Shown here in pieces: positions 5,922-13,062 of a stretch of DNA of 20,515 nucleotides. The notes below the pieces were generated by a model. The model did not search any database and was not told the DNA's origin. It saw only the letters and a list, made by a program, of their open reading frames with translations. Position numbers and translations under genes: made by a program. Numbering within the stretch: the first letter of the stretch is position 1; each line of letters starts with the position of its first letter. Source of the DNA: a virus; the IMG/VR virus record IMGVR_UViG_3300002143_000027, positions 1 to 20,515 of that record. One strand, given 5' to 3'.

Positions 5922-6961
5922 AATTTAAAGATCTATTATCTAAGTTGAACGAGAAAAATGAACTCGGTACACCAGCAACTACAAAGGCATATGCTTCTGC
6001 CACTCCTAGTCAAGGTAAGGTAGGATTTAATCCCGATTCAGCGGTCGATGGTGTTGCATTGGCGAACGAGTTAGTCCAAGGTATAAAAGCACAAATTACC
6101 AAGGCAAGGCCGAATATTGATATTGACTCAGACGGTGACGTTGATGCAATGGATAAGAAGAATGATAATATTCCGGACGAAACTCCTGATAGTAAAAAAG
6201 ATACTCTTACACTGATCAAGACTCGTGCTGCAGAACGTGTCAGCACCAAGAACGAAGGTGTTTCTGAAGGACAGTATCAAAGTCAATATAAATCAAAAAA
6301 ATATGCTATTGCTTATGCTAAACATAGAGCAAAAACATTTCGTGATCCTGAGGATGGAATTGAAATATGGTCAATGCCAGATGGGGGGTTTGATGTGGTT
6401 CATAATATGAATTCAAATGGACGTAATCATCTCGTTACCAACGGCGGTAAGAAATTAGGTACAATTGGTCCTCGTCAGCAAGGTGTGTCCGAAAAAGCAG
6501 TAAGTGAAGAAGTCGAATCTATTACTGAGTTGACAGCTGAAGAAAAAAGACTTGTCAATACAATGTATGATAAGAAAGGCAATCTTACTGCAATCGGTAA
6601 AAAAGTTATGGACCACGGTAAGAAAAACGGGTTCCCTCATAACACTAGTGCTTCTCAAGGCCAAAGAATGGACGGCAAAAGCACAATGTATAGTGAAGAC
6701 ATTCAGATTGACGAATCTGAAGATAAATCACTTGCACGTCTAAGGCAATTAGTACGATTTGGATTAATGGATAAATCAAAATTACCATTAATCACTCGTG
6801 CTATGGGTAATTTAGAAAAGGGTAATGTAACAAATCCTACAGAACGATCTGTATTATTTGATCTATTGGATGAATTAATTGGTATTGTTACTGGAGACGA
6901 CACAATGTTTGCAAAGGTTCGTATGTCAGTTCAAAGAGAAGATAATGATGTCGGAAGATGA
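5918..6961 (+). CDS. Modular late protein with an EF-hand-type calcium loop, 347 aa
   Basis: ATG 5918 overlaps the previous stop (ATGA). Residues 68-79 (DIDSDGDVDAMD) form a canonical 12-residue EF-hand/dockerin loop with D68, D70, D72, G73 and D79. Further modules are a stretch at 120-186 rich in aromatic and His residues, a part at 205-250 (LTAEEKRLVNTMYDKKGN), and a C-terminal helical module from about 268 (RLRQLVRFGLMDKSKLPLI ... TGDDTMFAKVRMSVQRE) that I associate with marine phage virion proteins. Linkers are Ser/Glu/Gln-rich. The start MKFKDLLSKLNEK resembles the leaders of this block. Likely structural or head-internal; exact role unknown. Confidence 0.75.
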   Translation: MKFKDLLSKLNEKNELGTPATTKAYASATPSQGKVGFNPDSAVDGVALANELVQGIKAQITKARPNIDIDSDGDVDAMDKKNDNIPDETPDSKKDTLTLIKTRAAERVSTKNEGVSEGQYQSQYKSKKYAIAYAKHRAKTFRDPEDGIEIWSMPDGGFDVVHNMNSNGRNHLVTNGGKKLGTIGPRQQGVSEKAVSEEVESITELTAEEKRLVNTMYDKKGNLTAIGKKVMDHGKKNGFPHNTSASQGQRMDGKSTMYSEDIQIDESEDKSLARLRQLVRFGLMDKSKLPLITRAMGNLEKGNVTNPTERSVLFDLLDELIGIVTGDDTMFAKVRMSVQREDNDVGR

Positions 6962-7013
6962 TCATAGTTTAACTGATATTAATAATAAAAACTTAAAAAA
7001 AAAAATATGTTAA
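6948..7013 (+). CDS. Possible 21-residue ORF ending at an 11-A tract
   Basis: ATG 6948 overlaps the end of the previous gene in another frame and runs for 21 residues (MSEDDHSLTDINNKNLKKK then I-C) to TAA 7011. It crosses a run of 11 A (6995-7005). A -1 shift there would carry the frame into the coiled-coil gene at 7007. It may be noise, a coupling ORF, or the true N-terminus of the next protein if the tract is slippery or mis-sequenced. Confidence 0.25.
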   Translation: MSEDDHSLTDINNKNLKKKIC

Positions 7014-7333
7014 ATACAAATAATATAGAACTTCAAGAACTATTTAAAGAGCATCTAGCTAATGATAGTAAGAGATTAGATCGTATTGAATATAAGATTG
7101 ATAAATTGTCTGAAACTGTAGTCTCATTGGCACGAGTTGAAGAAAAAGTTAATTCTTTAAATAGAGATTCTGCAAGAACGAATGATGGTCTGGCAAAACT
7201 TGAATCTCGTTTGGAAGTAGTTGAGGGAAAGGTTGATAATAATAATGTAACAGTTAAAATTATCAATAATATATTTTGGATTGGTCTTACCGCATTGGTT
7301 GGTAGTATCATCGCATGGGTTTTTACACGTTAA
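7007..7333 (+). CDS. XhlA-like coiled-coil protein with C-terminal membrane anchor, 108 aa
   Basis: The protein has a charged helical region with heptad-like spacing (about 12-80, LDRIEYKIDKLSETVVSL and onward) followed by one membrane segment near the C-terminus (about 85-105, IFWIGLTALVGSIIAWVF) and a final Arg. This order and length match the haemolysin XhlA / phage holin-associated type, which acts with a holin at the inner membrane. A membrane-tethered structural role is also possible. No clear ribosome binding site besides the A-rich tract, so translation may depend on upstream ribosomes. Confidence 0.65.
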   Translation: MLNTNNIELQELFKEHLANDSKRLDRIEYKIDKLSETVVSLARVEEKVNSLNRDSARTNDGLAKLESRLEVVEGKVDNNNVTVKIINNIFWIGLTALVGSIIAWVFTR

Positions 7334-7351
7334 TAATAAAAAGGGGTTTCT

Positions 7352-8152
7352 ATGATAGATATGAAAGAAGCATACCTAAAGGTTCTAGGTCATAACCAGA
7401 AAACTTTAGAAGAAAAAACACAACTTGGTCGCCCTTCTTGGGTTCCAGCATCGGTACAAGATGAAGATGTATCCGATTTTATGGGGGCGGCCGCAAATGC
7501 ACATAAATCTGGTAAAGATACTTTTGAAATTGGAAATAAGAAGTTTAAAATTACAATGGGTAAAAAAACTGTAGATAATATTACTAAAGAAGATGTTGTT
7601 GTTACATGCGAGAAGTGTGATAAAGTGCATGAAGGTTCTTGCGACAGTTCAACATACGATACAAAAGACAAAAGTGATGTTAAAGAACGTACTGATAAAT
7701 CTGCTAATGCAACAATTATGGTTGTTAAACCAGGCAAAGATGAAAAGGGTATAGCCCATCCAGTAATCCGTGTACCTAAAAATAAACAAAGGGAATATCT
7801 TTCTAAAGGTTACGTACTTGCTGAAGATGTACATTCAGAATTAATCACTACTCTAAGTGAGAATGGTTTTGATGATGATGAAATCGCTTCTATCATTAAA
7901 AAACTAGAAGAAAAAACTGAACCACAAATGATGGGTGATAACCTATCTGATGGTGAATTAGATTTTGTCGCTATCCATGAAATCGAAGTAATTGATATGA
8001 CACCTGAGAAACCAGATTTTGATAAAGATATTGAACAAGCTAAACACCTTGCGACAACTCCTATCAATCAAAAGAAAATTGTTGATTATCCAAATTCTGG
8101 TAAACCAGAAGTGGCAGTTAAGTCTCAATCTGTCGCACCTAAAACTAAGTAA
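7352..8152 (+). CDS. Late-block protein with W-[VI]-P domain and CCHC-like zinc site, 266 aa
   Basis: AAGGGG at 7341-7346 supports ATG 7352 (a second ATG is at 7361). Residues 28-69 (PSWVPASVQDEDVSDF ... KKFKITM) align without gaps to residues 28-69 of the next gene. Residues 86-97 read CEKCDKVHEGSC, a C-x2-C-x3-H-x3-C pattern that could bind zinc. The rest is acidic and linker-like, with a short helix pair at about 160-185 (LSENGFDDDEIASIIKKLEE) and a Lys/Pro-rich end. No known enzyme motif. Function unknown; probably virion-related from its place behind the late promoter. Confidence 0.75.
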   Translation: MIDMKEAYLKVLGHNQKTLEEKTQLGRPSWVPASVQDEDVSDFMGAAANAHKSGKDTFEIGNKKFKITMGKKTVDNITKEDVVVTCEKCDKVHEGSCDSSTYDTKDKSDVKERTDKSANATIMVVKPGKDEKGIAHPVIRVPKNKQREYLSKGYVLAEDVHSELITTLSENGFDDDEIASIIKKLEEKTEPQMMGDNLSDGELDFVAIHEIEVIDMTPEKPDFDKDIEQAKHLATTPINQKKIVDYPNSGKPEVAVKSQSVAPKTK

Positions 8153-8161
8153 GGAATTGAA

Positions 8162-8566
8162 ATGGATTTTAAATCAGAAGTAAAACTAATGTCAAAGACA
8201 TTGTCTGGAATGGTAAACGGTGAAAAATTTACACCTAAACTAATTCCTTGGATACCAAGTACTATCGAAGAGTCTAAAATACCTACTTTCATTCAAGCAG
8301 TTAAATCTGCTTATGAAATTAATAAATCTGAAATTGACTTTGATGGTTCTAAATTTGAAGTTTCATTTGTAAAAGAAGAAAATAAATTGACATACAAACC
8401 TGGAATCCGTGGTAGGTTTGATATAATGTTGAATGAACAACGTATAACATCTTTTACAGATTTAATGAAAGCTAAAGTCTTTATTGCTACAAGGCAACCA
8501 GTAGTAGATAATTCTACCAAGAAATCATTTACGAATTCTACTGTGAAGTCTATAAAAACTTTGTAA
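8162..8566 (+). CDS. Paralogue of the upstream W-[VI]-P domain protein, 134 aa
   Basis: AAGGAA at 8151-8156 supports ATG 8162, 9 bases after the previous stop. Residues 28-69 (IPWIPSTIEESKIPTF ... SKFEVSF) match the same residues of the upstream protein at W30, P32, F43 and at a Lys/Phe pair near the end, with many conservative changes. The zinc-like and linker parts of the neighbour are absent. The end is Ser/Thr/Lys-rich. The two probably arose by duplication and may form a complex. Function unknown. Confidence 0.7.
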   Translation: MDFKSEVKLMSKTLSGMVNGEKFTPKLIPWIPSTIEESKIPTFIQAVKSAYEINKSEIDFDGSKFEVSFVKEENKLTYKPGIRGRFDIMLNEQRITSFTDLMKAKVFIATRQPVVDNSTKKSFTNSTVKSIKTL

Positions 8567-8582
8567 AAGTTTGTATAAGTAG

Positions 8583-8610
8583 TTGTAGGTAATGTTCCTA
8601 TAACTATAAT
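8583..8610 (+). promoter_or_regulatory. Sigma70-like promoter (TTGTAG-N16-TATAAT)
   Basis: TTGTAG at 8583-8588 and a perfect TATAAT at 8605-8610 are 16 bases apart, in the only sizeable gap (8567-8625) of this part. The predicted start leaves a short leader with GAGG at 8616-8619 before ATG 8626. The -35 is weak compared with the TTGCA promoters. Confidence 0.5.
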
Positions 8611-8625
8611 AATGATGAGGATAGA

Positions 8626-8997
8626 ATGGCAGATTTATTTGATGTTTTGAATGAAGAAAATTTTGTTCTATACGCCGCAAAGTGTTATACGAATCCTCAA
8701 TGTACTGAGATATCAGAATTTTATACTGATCTAAACCGATTTAAGTATCTAAAGAGATTAATTAATAGGTACATGGAACATAATGATCTACAATATAGGT
8801 TAATTCTTAATCATATTATTGTAATATATAATGTGTTTGGTATTAAACCTGCTAATAGAATGATGCGATATAAACTAGAAAAAATTTATCTACCAGTAAT
8901 TAAACCATTTCTAGTTTATTTAAATTATATAACAGAGGATGAAATGGTAGATACTCCGTTAAACCTAACTGTAGTTAATGTATTAAGGAATATTTAA
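8626..8997 (+). CDS. Conserved phage protein of unknown function, 123 aa
   Basis: GAGG at 8616-8619 precedes ATG 8626. The product is largely helical, with segments NFVLYAAKCYTNPQC, LNRFKYLKRLINRYME and LILNHIIVIYNVFGIKPANRMM. I recall this pattern from a protein family widespread in T4-like phages of aquatic bacteria, where it also stands just before a homologue of the next gene. Cys20 and Cys26 are the only cysteines. No catalytic motif, no signal peptide. Start and frame are secure; function is unknown. Confidence 0.8.
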   Translation: MADLFDVLNEENFVLYAAKCYTNPQCTEISEFYTDLNRFKYLKRLINRYMEHNDLQYRLILNHIIVIYNVFGIKPANRMMRYKLEKIYLPVIKPFLVYLNYITEDEMVDTPLNLTVVNVLRNI

Positions 8998-9603
8998 ATG
9001 GGGATTATTCAAAGAGGTGCTGACCTTTTTTACACATTCAGGTTTATTAAACTATTGGTAACACAATGGAAGAATACTGATGCATATAAATTAGGTATAG
9101 TAGATGATGAAGGTAAACAATTAAAAAAAGTTAATGACTTTACTACTGATGAAGAAAAATCAGCATATACATTATTCCATAGGTTAGTGTATAACATGAA
9201 GCGATTAATAAATAAACTACCATTAATAGGTAAAACTCGCCTTGCAACACTGGCTTCTGCTTTATGGTTGATAAAAGAAGAGACAGGAATGAGCGAAACC
9301 AGAATTACAAAATTAATGGAAAAATACGTTAATGATAATAACCTTAATTTAGATACAACTATATTCGAAGGTAACAATTGGTTAATAGAATCAAATGGCG
9401 ATTTACGTAAAGGTACATATACTCTATTGGAAAACATTGCATCGCCAAAGACTGGTGAAATTATTGCCAGGCCGGGTACTGATATAAGGGTTATAGATTT
9501 TACTTCACCAATTGGATCACTGTTTGGTTCAAATATTTACGAAGTTCTACATATTCCAACTAAACAATATATATTTATTTCTGTTGGAGATATTGTTAGA
9601 TGA
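8998..9603 (+). CDS. Conserved phage protein of unknown function, 201 aa
   Basis: ATG 8998 immediately follows the upstream TAA, with AAGGAA at 8985-8990. The N-terminal part (FRFIKLLVTQWKNTDAYKLGIVDDEGK) and a helical middle (LFHRLVYNMKRLINKL) match a protein I know from marine T4-like phages, annotated hypothetical or structural. Residues about 105-201 are a second part with likely beta strands (GTYTLLENI, RVIDFTSPIG, YIFISVGDIV). The stop overlaps the next ATG (ATGA). A virion or assembly role is likely but unproven. Confidence 0.8.
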   Translation: MGIIQRGADLFYTFRFIKLLVTQWKNTDAYKLGIVDDEGKQLKKVNDFTTDEEKSAYTLFHRLVYNMKRLINKLPLIGKTRLATLASALWLIKEETGMSETRITKLMEKYVNDNNLNLDTTIFEGNNWLIESNGDLRKGTYTLLENIASPKTGEIIARPGTDIRVIDFTSPIGSLFGSNIYEVLHIPTKQYIFISVGDIVR

Positions 9604-9791
9604 TTACGTTCAAAGAATTCCTTAATCAGGGTGTACCCAAAGAATTACGGCAAGATGAAGATGCAGCCGTTAACTCAGTTGCAGCCGGCGGGGTTAATAT
9701 GAATGTTACAGGTGGAGTGAGAAAAGACAAACGTTCTAAATGGTCAATGGAACATATGCATCGTCGTGCATCTGGTGCCTTTACAAAATAG
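9600..9791 (+). CDS. Small conserved phage protein, 63 aa
   Basis: ATG 9600 overlaps the previous stop as ATGA. The start MITFKEFLNQG again shows the M-x-x-FK-[DE]-F-L leader seen in the late block, but without the L-x-E cut-site pattern. A Gly/Val/Asn-rich centre (VAAGGVNMNVTGGV) is followed by a basic tail (KWSMEHMHRRASGAFTK). The end of the gene overlaps the -35 box of the next promoter. Function unknown; possibly a small virion protein. Confidence 0.7.
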   Translation: MITFKEFLNQGVPKELRQDEDAAVNSVAAGGVNMNVTGGVRKDKRSKWSMEHMHRRASGAFTK

Positions 9792-9808
9792 CGTAAATAT
9801 GGTATAAT
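9780..9808 (+). promoter_or_regulatory. Sigma70-like promoter for the spanin genes (TTTACA-N17-TATAAT)
   Basis: TTTACA at 9780-9785 and TATAAT at 9803-9808 are 17 bases apart, with TGG before the -10 (extended -10). The -35 lies inside the 3' end of the preceding gene. The leader of about 45 bases ends with GGGA at 9850-9853 before ATG 9861. This is the closest match to the bacterial consensus in the window. Confidence 0.75.
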
Positions 9809-9860
9809 AACATAGTGCTCCAGCAGGGTAGTAGCTATTATTAGTTAATGGGAAAATATT

Positions 9861-10319
9861 ATGTTTGGTATAACTCAATTGATAAGAATTATCGTAGTTT
9901 TTGCTATTGTAGCAATTATCGCAGCAGGACTATGGTATGTCACTGGCCTAAGAGCAGACTTGGCGGTCAGTCAACAAAACAGTAAGACTTTAGAAGACGC
10001 TATAACAAAGCAACAACAAGTCATTGCTCAAATCCAAGAAGAACAAAAACAAATCAGTAAGATAAATACTGAACTTGCAGATAGAATCAGTAAGCAGAAT
10101 CTCGATGTTAAAGTACTTAATGATAAATTTAATGTTAGTAAGAATGGTACTGTACGAGATTTTGGTAAACTTGCAGTTGAAAAACCAGCAGTCATTCAAA
10201 AAGTTATTAATAATGCAACGGTATTAGCTTATAGATGTATGGAAATTGCATCAGGGTCTAAATTAAATGAAGGTGAAAAAAATGAAGAATGTCCTAATCT
10301 CATTAACACTATTAAGTAG
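9861..10319 (+). CDS. Inner-membrane spanin subunit (Rz-like), 152 aa
   Basis: One N-terminal membrane segment (about residues 8-28, IRIIVVFAIVAIIAAGLWYV) is followed by a long Gln/Lys-rich coiled coil (about 32-95), as in Rz-type i-spanins. With its partner it fuses inner and outer membranes in the last step of lysis of Gram-negative hosts. The next gene begins inside this one in another frame and encodes a lipoprotein, the classical overlapping Rz/Rz1 order. Cys residues near the C-terminus (RCMEI and NEECPN) may form disulfides, as in some spanins. No endolysin or canonical holin is adjacent. Confidence 0.8.
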   Translation: MFGITQLIRIIVVFAIVAIIAAGLWYVTGLRADLAVSQQNSKTLEDAITKQQQVIAQIQEEQKQISKINTELADRISKQNLDVKVLNDKFNVSKNGTVRDFGKLAVEKPAVIQKVINNATVLAYRCMEIASGSKLNEGEKNEECPNLINTIK

Positions 10320-10671
10320 CATTTCTGGTTGTGCTAGTTTCTCATCTTTCTTTAGCGACCCAGTTAAACCTATTCAGGTTAAAACAGTTGCCGTTGAAAA
10401 GACTAAACTTAACATACCAAATCCAACTCCACTTAAATTAAAACCTACTAAATGGGTGGTAATTACTGTTGACAATGCTCAAGAAGTATTTGCTAAACTT
10501 AAAAAAGATGGTGTAGATGTAGTACTTTTTGGAATAACTGATGATGGTTATAAAGAATTAAGTATGAATTTTTCAGAAATTAGAAATTATATAAGTACTC
10601 AACACAATATAATAGCAAAATATAAAGAGTATTATGAACCGTTAGGTGCAATGCCTGAGACTAAAAATTAA
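10282..10671 (+). CDS. Outer-membrane lipoprotein spanin subunit (Rz1-like), 129 aa
   Basis: ATG 10282 is chosen because AAGGTG at 10270-10275 precedes it and it gives a standard signal peptide MKNVLISLTLLSSISGC; ATG 10267 is also in frame. The lipobox I-S-G-C puts the lipidated Cys at residue 17. A Pro-containing linker (IPNPTPLKLKPTKW) is followed by a folded part (VVITVDNAQEVFAKLKK and on to NIIAKYKEYYE) that I have seen in lysis-associated proteins of marine T4-like phages. The gene starts 38 bases inside the i-spanin gene. It is larger than lambda Rz1 but of the same type. Confidence 0.8.
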   Translation: MKNVLISLTLLSSISGCASFSSFFSDPVKPIQVKTVAVEKTKLNIPNPTPLKLKPTKWVVITVDNAQEVFAKLKKDGVDVVLFGITDDGYKELSMNFSEIRNYISTQHNIIAKYKEYYEPLGAMPETKN

Positions 10672-10672
10672 C

Positions 10673-10701
10673 TTGCAAAATACCCAATAGTGTGTTATAA
10701 T
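10673..10701 (+). promoter_or_regulatory. Sigma70-like promoter for nrdA (TTGCAA-N17-TATAAT)
   Basis: TTGCAA at 10673-10678 and TATAAT at 10696-10701, 17 bases apart, with TGT before the -10. The -10 is enclosed by a small inverted repeat AGTGT (10689-10693) / ACACT (10704-10708). The start site should be near 10708, giving a leader of about 34 bases for nrdA. Same -35 core as the promoters at 606, 15044 and 16636. Confidence 0.75.
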
Positions 10702-10716
10702 AGACACTTAGGAAAA

Positions 10717-10749
10717 ATGAATTACATGGAGCATTGGATTAATGGATAA
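10717..10749 (+). CDS. Possible 10-residue leader peptide overlapping the nrdA start
   Basis: ATG 10717, right behind AGGA at 10710-10713, encodes MNYMEHWING and stops at 10747-10749, 5 bases past the nrdA ATG. Translation of this leader could deliver ribosomes to nrdA. It may be accidental, since GGAG at 10728-10731 can serve nrdA directly. Confidence 0.25.
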   Translation: MNYMEHWING

Positions 10750-13030
10750 AATTACTGTAGTTAAACGTAATGGGGTCAAAGAACCCTTTGACGTTAATAA
10801 GATTCATAAAGTGTTGGAATGGGCTACAAATGAGATTAATGGAGTATCTATTAGTGAGATAGAACTTCGTGCGAATATTCAGATTCATGATGGTATGACC
10901 ACTGAAGGTATACATGAATTGGTGATCAAATCGTCATCTGAATTGATATCTGAACAATCCCCAAACTATCAGTACGTGGCAGCACGTTTGGTAAACTATA
11001 AAATTCGTAAAGAAGTATATGGTGAGTTTGACCCTTGGAGTTTATCTAAATTAATTGATACTAATGTTGAACGTGGCGTGTATGATAGAGATATTTTAAA
11101 TAAGTATAGTGAAAATGAAATCGAAACATTAAATAACTATATTAAACACGAACGTGATTTCTCATTCACATTTGTAGGTATGGAACAATTTCGTGGCAAG
11201 TATTTGGTACAGAATCGTAACACTAAACAGTTATACGAAACTCCTCAAATGCTTTATATTATGATATCTGCTACTCTATTTGGATCATACCCCAAAGAAA
11301 CTAGATTAAAATATGTTAAAGAATATTACGATGCAATCTCTACTTTTTATATTTCTCTTCCAACCCCTATTATGGCTGCTGTCCGTACCCCTACTCGTCA
11401 GTTTTCAAGTTGTGTCCTTATTGAGTCAGGTGATAGTCTGGATTCCATCAACTCTACCGCTACCTCTATCGTTAGGTATATTTCTAAGAAAGCTGGGATC
11501 GGAATTGGAGTTGGGAGTATTAGGTCTATTGGTTCTAATATTGGCGACGGTAGTATCGTACACACTGGCCTTATCCCTTTTCTTAAATATTTTCAGTCTG
11601 CTGTAAAATCGTGTTCTCAAGGTGGCGTGAGAGGTGGTGCAGCAACAATTTATATTCCTGCTTGGCACTTGGAGTTCGAGAACCTTGTTGTATTAAAAAA
11701 CAATAAGGGTACTGAAGAAAACCGAGTTCGCCATATGGATTATGCTTTCCAGTTTAATAAGTTGATGTATGAGCGTCTAATTACTGGTGGTGTTATAACT
11801 TTATTTTCCCCTAATGATGTTCCTGATCTATATGATGCATTTTATTCTGATCAGGTTAAGTTTAAAGAACTTTATCTTAAATATGAATCTAGTACAAAGC
11901 TTCGTAAAAAAACTATTCCAGCATTGGAACTGTTCAGCAGTTTCCTAACAGAACGTAAGGATACTGGGCGGATCTATTTGATGAACGTAGATCATGCAAA
12001 TGATCATGGTGCATTTGATCCCTCTGTTGCACCTATCCGAATGTCCAACCTCTGTACCGAGATCAATTTGCCAACTAAACCATTAATTAATTCGGAGGAT
12101 TCGAATGGAGAAATCAGTCTGTGTACTTTGTCAGCAATTAACTGGGGGCTCATTAACGAAACGAAAGAGTTTGAAAAGTACTGCGACCTTACAGTTAGGG
12201 CACTTGATGAACTACTCGACTACCAAGCATACCCCGTACTTGCTGCAGAACAAAGCACAAAAAACAGAAGGCCACTTGGTGTAGGAATTATAAATTTTGC
12301 TTTTTTCCTTGCAAAACGTGGATTAAAGTATGATGAAGATTCATTAGAGACTGTGGATAAGTTTGCTGAAGCATGGTCATTCTATTTGATTAAAGCATCT
12401 GCTGATCTCGCAAAAGAAAAGGGTAAGATACCAAAAAACCACGAAACGAAATATGGACTTGGAATATGTCCAGTAGATACATATAAAAAAGAAGTTGATG
12501 AGTTAGTATCAAGACCCTTGAGTATGGATTGGTCTGGTTTACGTGGACAATTAATGATGACGGGTATTCGTAATTCAACCTTGATGGCATTGATGCCTGC
12601 GGAAACATCTGCACAAATTAGCAACTCTACAAATGGTATTGAACCACCTCGTGCATTAGTTTCATATAAACAATCAAAAGATGGTATCATGGCTCAAGTA
12701 GTTCCTGGTATCCACCACTTAAAAAATAGATATGATTTATTGTGGGACCAAAAATCTCCAGAAGGCTATTTAAAGATATGTGCTGTATTGCAAAAATATA
12801 TCGATCAAGGTATATCAGTTAATACATCATACAACCCTGAGAACTACCCTGAACATAAAGTACCAATGTCTGAGATGATAAAGCACTTGATAATGTTTTA
12901 TAAGTATGGTGGAAAACAGTTGTATTACTTTAATACATTTGATGGTTCTGGTGAAATGAAAGAAGATCCTATTATTAATGACGATTCTGTATCCGACGAT
13001 GAAGAAGATTGCGAAAGTTGCAAGTTGTAA
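10742..13030 (+). CDS. nrdA: Class I ribonucleoside-diphosphate reductase large (alpha) subunit, 762 aa
   Basis: Reduces ribonucleoside diphosphates to deoxy forms in the cytoplasm, with NrdB. An ATP-cone-like region is at the N-terminus (KITVVKRNGVKEPFDVNKI). Active-site residues are in place: C224 in FSSCVLIES, N436-L-C438-T-E440, C461 in SLCTLSAINWG, the tyrosine pair Y728-Y729 in LYYFNT for radical transfer, and the C-terminal redox pair in DCESCKL (C757, C760). Length and order match class Ia enzymes such as E. coli and T4 NrdA. No intron or split is present, unlike some phage nrd genes. GGAG at 10728-10731 precedes the start. The gene leads an operon with nrdB and glutaredoxin. Confidence 0.97.
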   Translation: MDKITVVKRNGVKEPFDVNKIHKVLEWATNEINGVSISEIELRANIQIHDGMTTEGIHELVIKSSSELISEQSPNYQYVAARLVNYKIRKEVYGEFDPWSLSKLIDTNVERGVYDRDILNKYSENEIETLNNYIKHERDFSFTFVGMEQFRGKYLVQNRNTKQLYETPQMLYIMISATLFGSYPKETRLKYVKEYYDAISTFYISLPTPIMAAVRTPTRQFSSCVLIESGDSLDSINSTATSIVRYISKKAGIGIGVGSIRSIGSNIGDGSIVHTGLIPFLKYFQSAVKSCSQGGVRGGAATIYIPAWHLEFENLVVLKNNKGTEENRVRHMDYAFQFNKLMYERLITGGVITLFSPNDVPDLYDAFYSDQVKFKELYLKYESSTKLRKKTIPALELFSSFLTERKDTGRIYLMNVDHANDHGAFDPSVAPIRMSNLCTEINLPTKPLINSEDSNGEISLCTLSAINWGLINETKEFEKYCDLTVRALDELLDYQAYPVLAAEQSTKNRRPLGVGIINFAFFLAKRGLKYDEDSLETVDKFAEAWSFYLIKASADLAKEKGKIPKNHETKYGLGICPVDTYKKEVDELVSRPLSMDWSGLRGQLMMTGIRNSTLMALMPAETSAQISNSTNGIEPPRALVSYKQSKDGIMAQVVPGIHHLKNRYDLLWDQKSPEGYLKICAVLQKYIDQGISVNTSYNPENYPEHKVPMSEMIKHLIMFYKYGGKQLYYFNTFDGSGEMKEDPIINDDSVSDDEEDCESCKL

Positions 13031-13062
13031 AATATATATTTTAATGGATTGTAGGAAAATAA

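Noticed and set aside
7390-7737. Antisense ORF of 115 codons and similar minus-strand ORFs
   Set aside because: All minus-strand ORFs lie opposite well-supported genes, have no ribosome binding sites, and show no recognisable protein features.
8556-8572. Terminator after the 134-aa gene
   Set aside because: AAACTT/AAGTTT can pair, but the stem is short and AU-only and no T run follows.
11313-11606. 97-codon alternative frame within nrdA
   Set aside because: It is a shadow of the conserved nrdA frame; its hydrophobic look comes from the frame shift of Ser/Thr/Ile codons.
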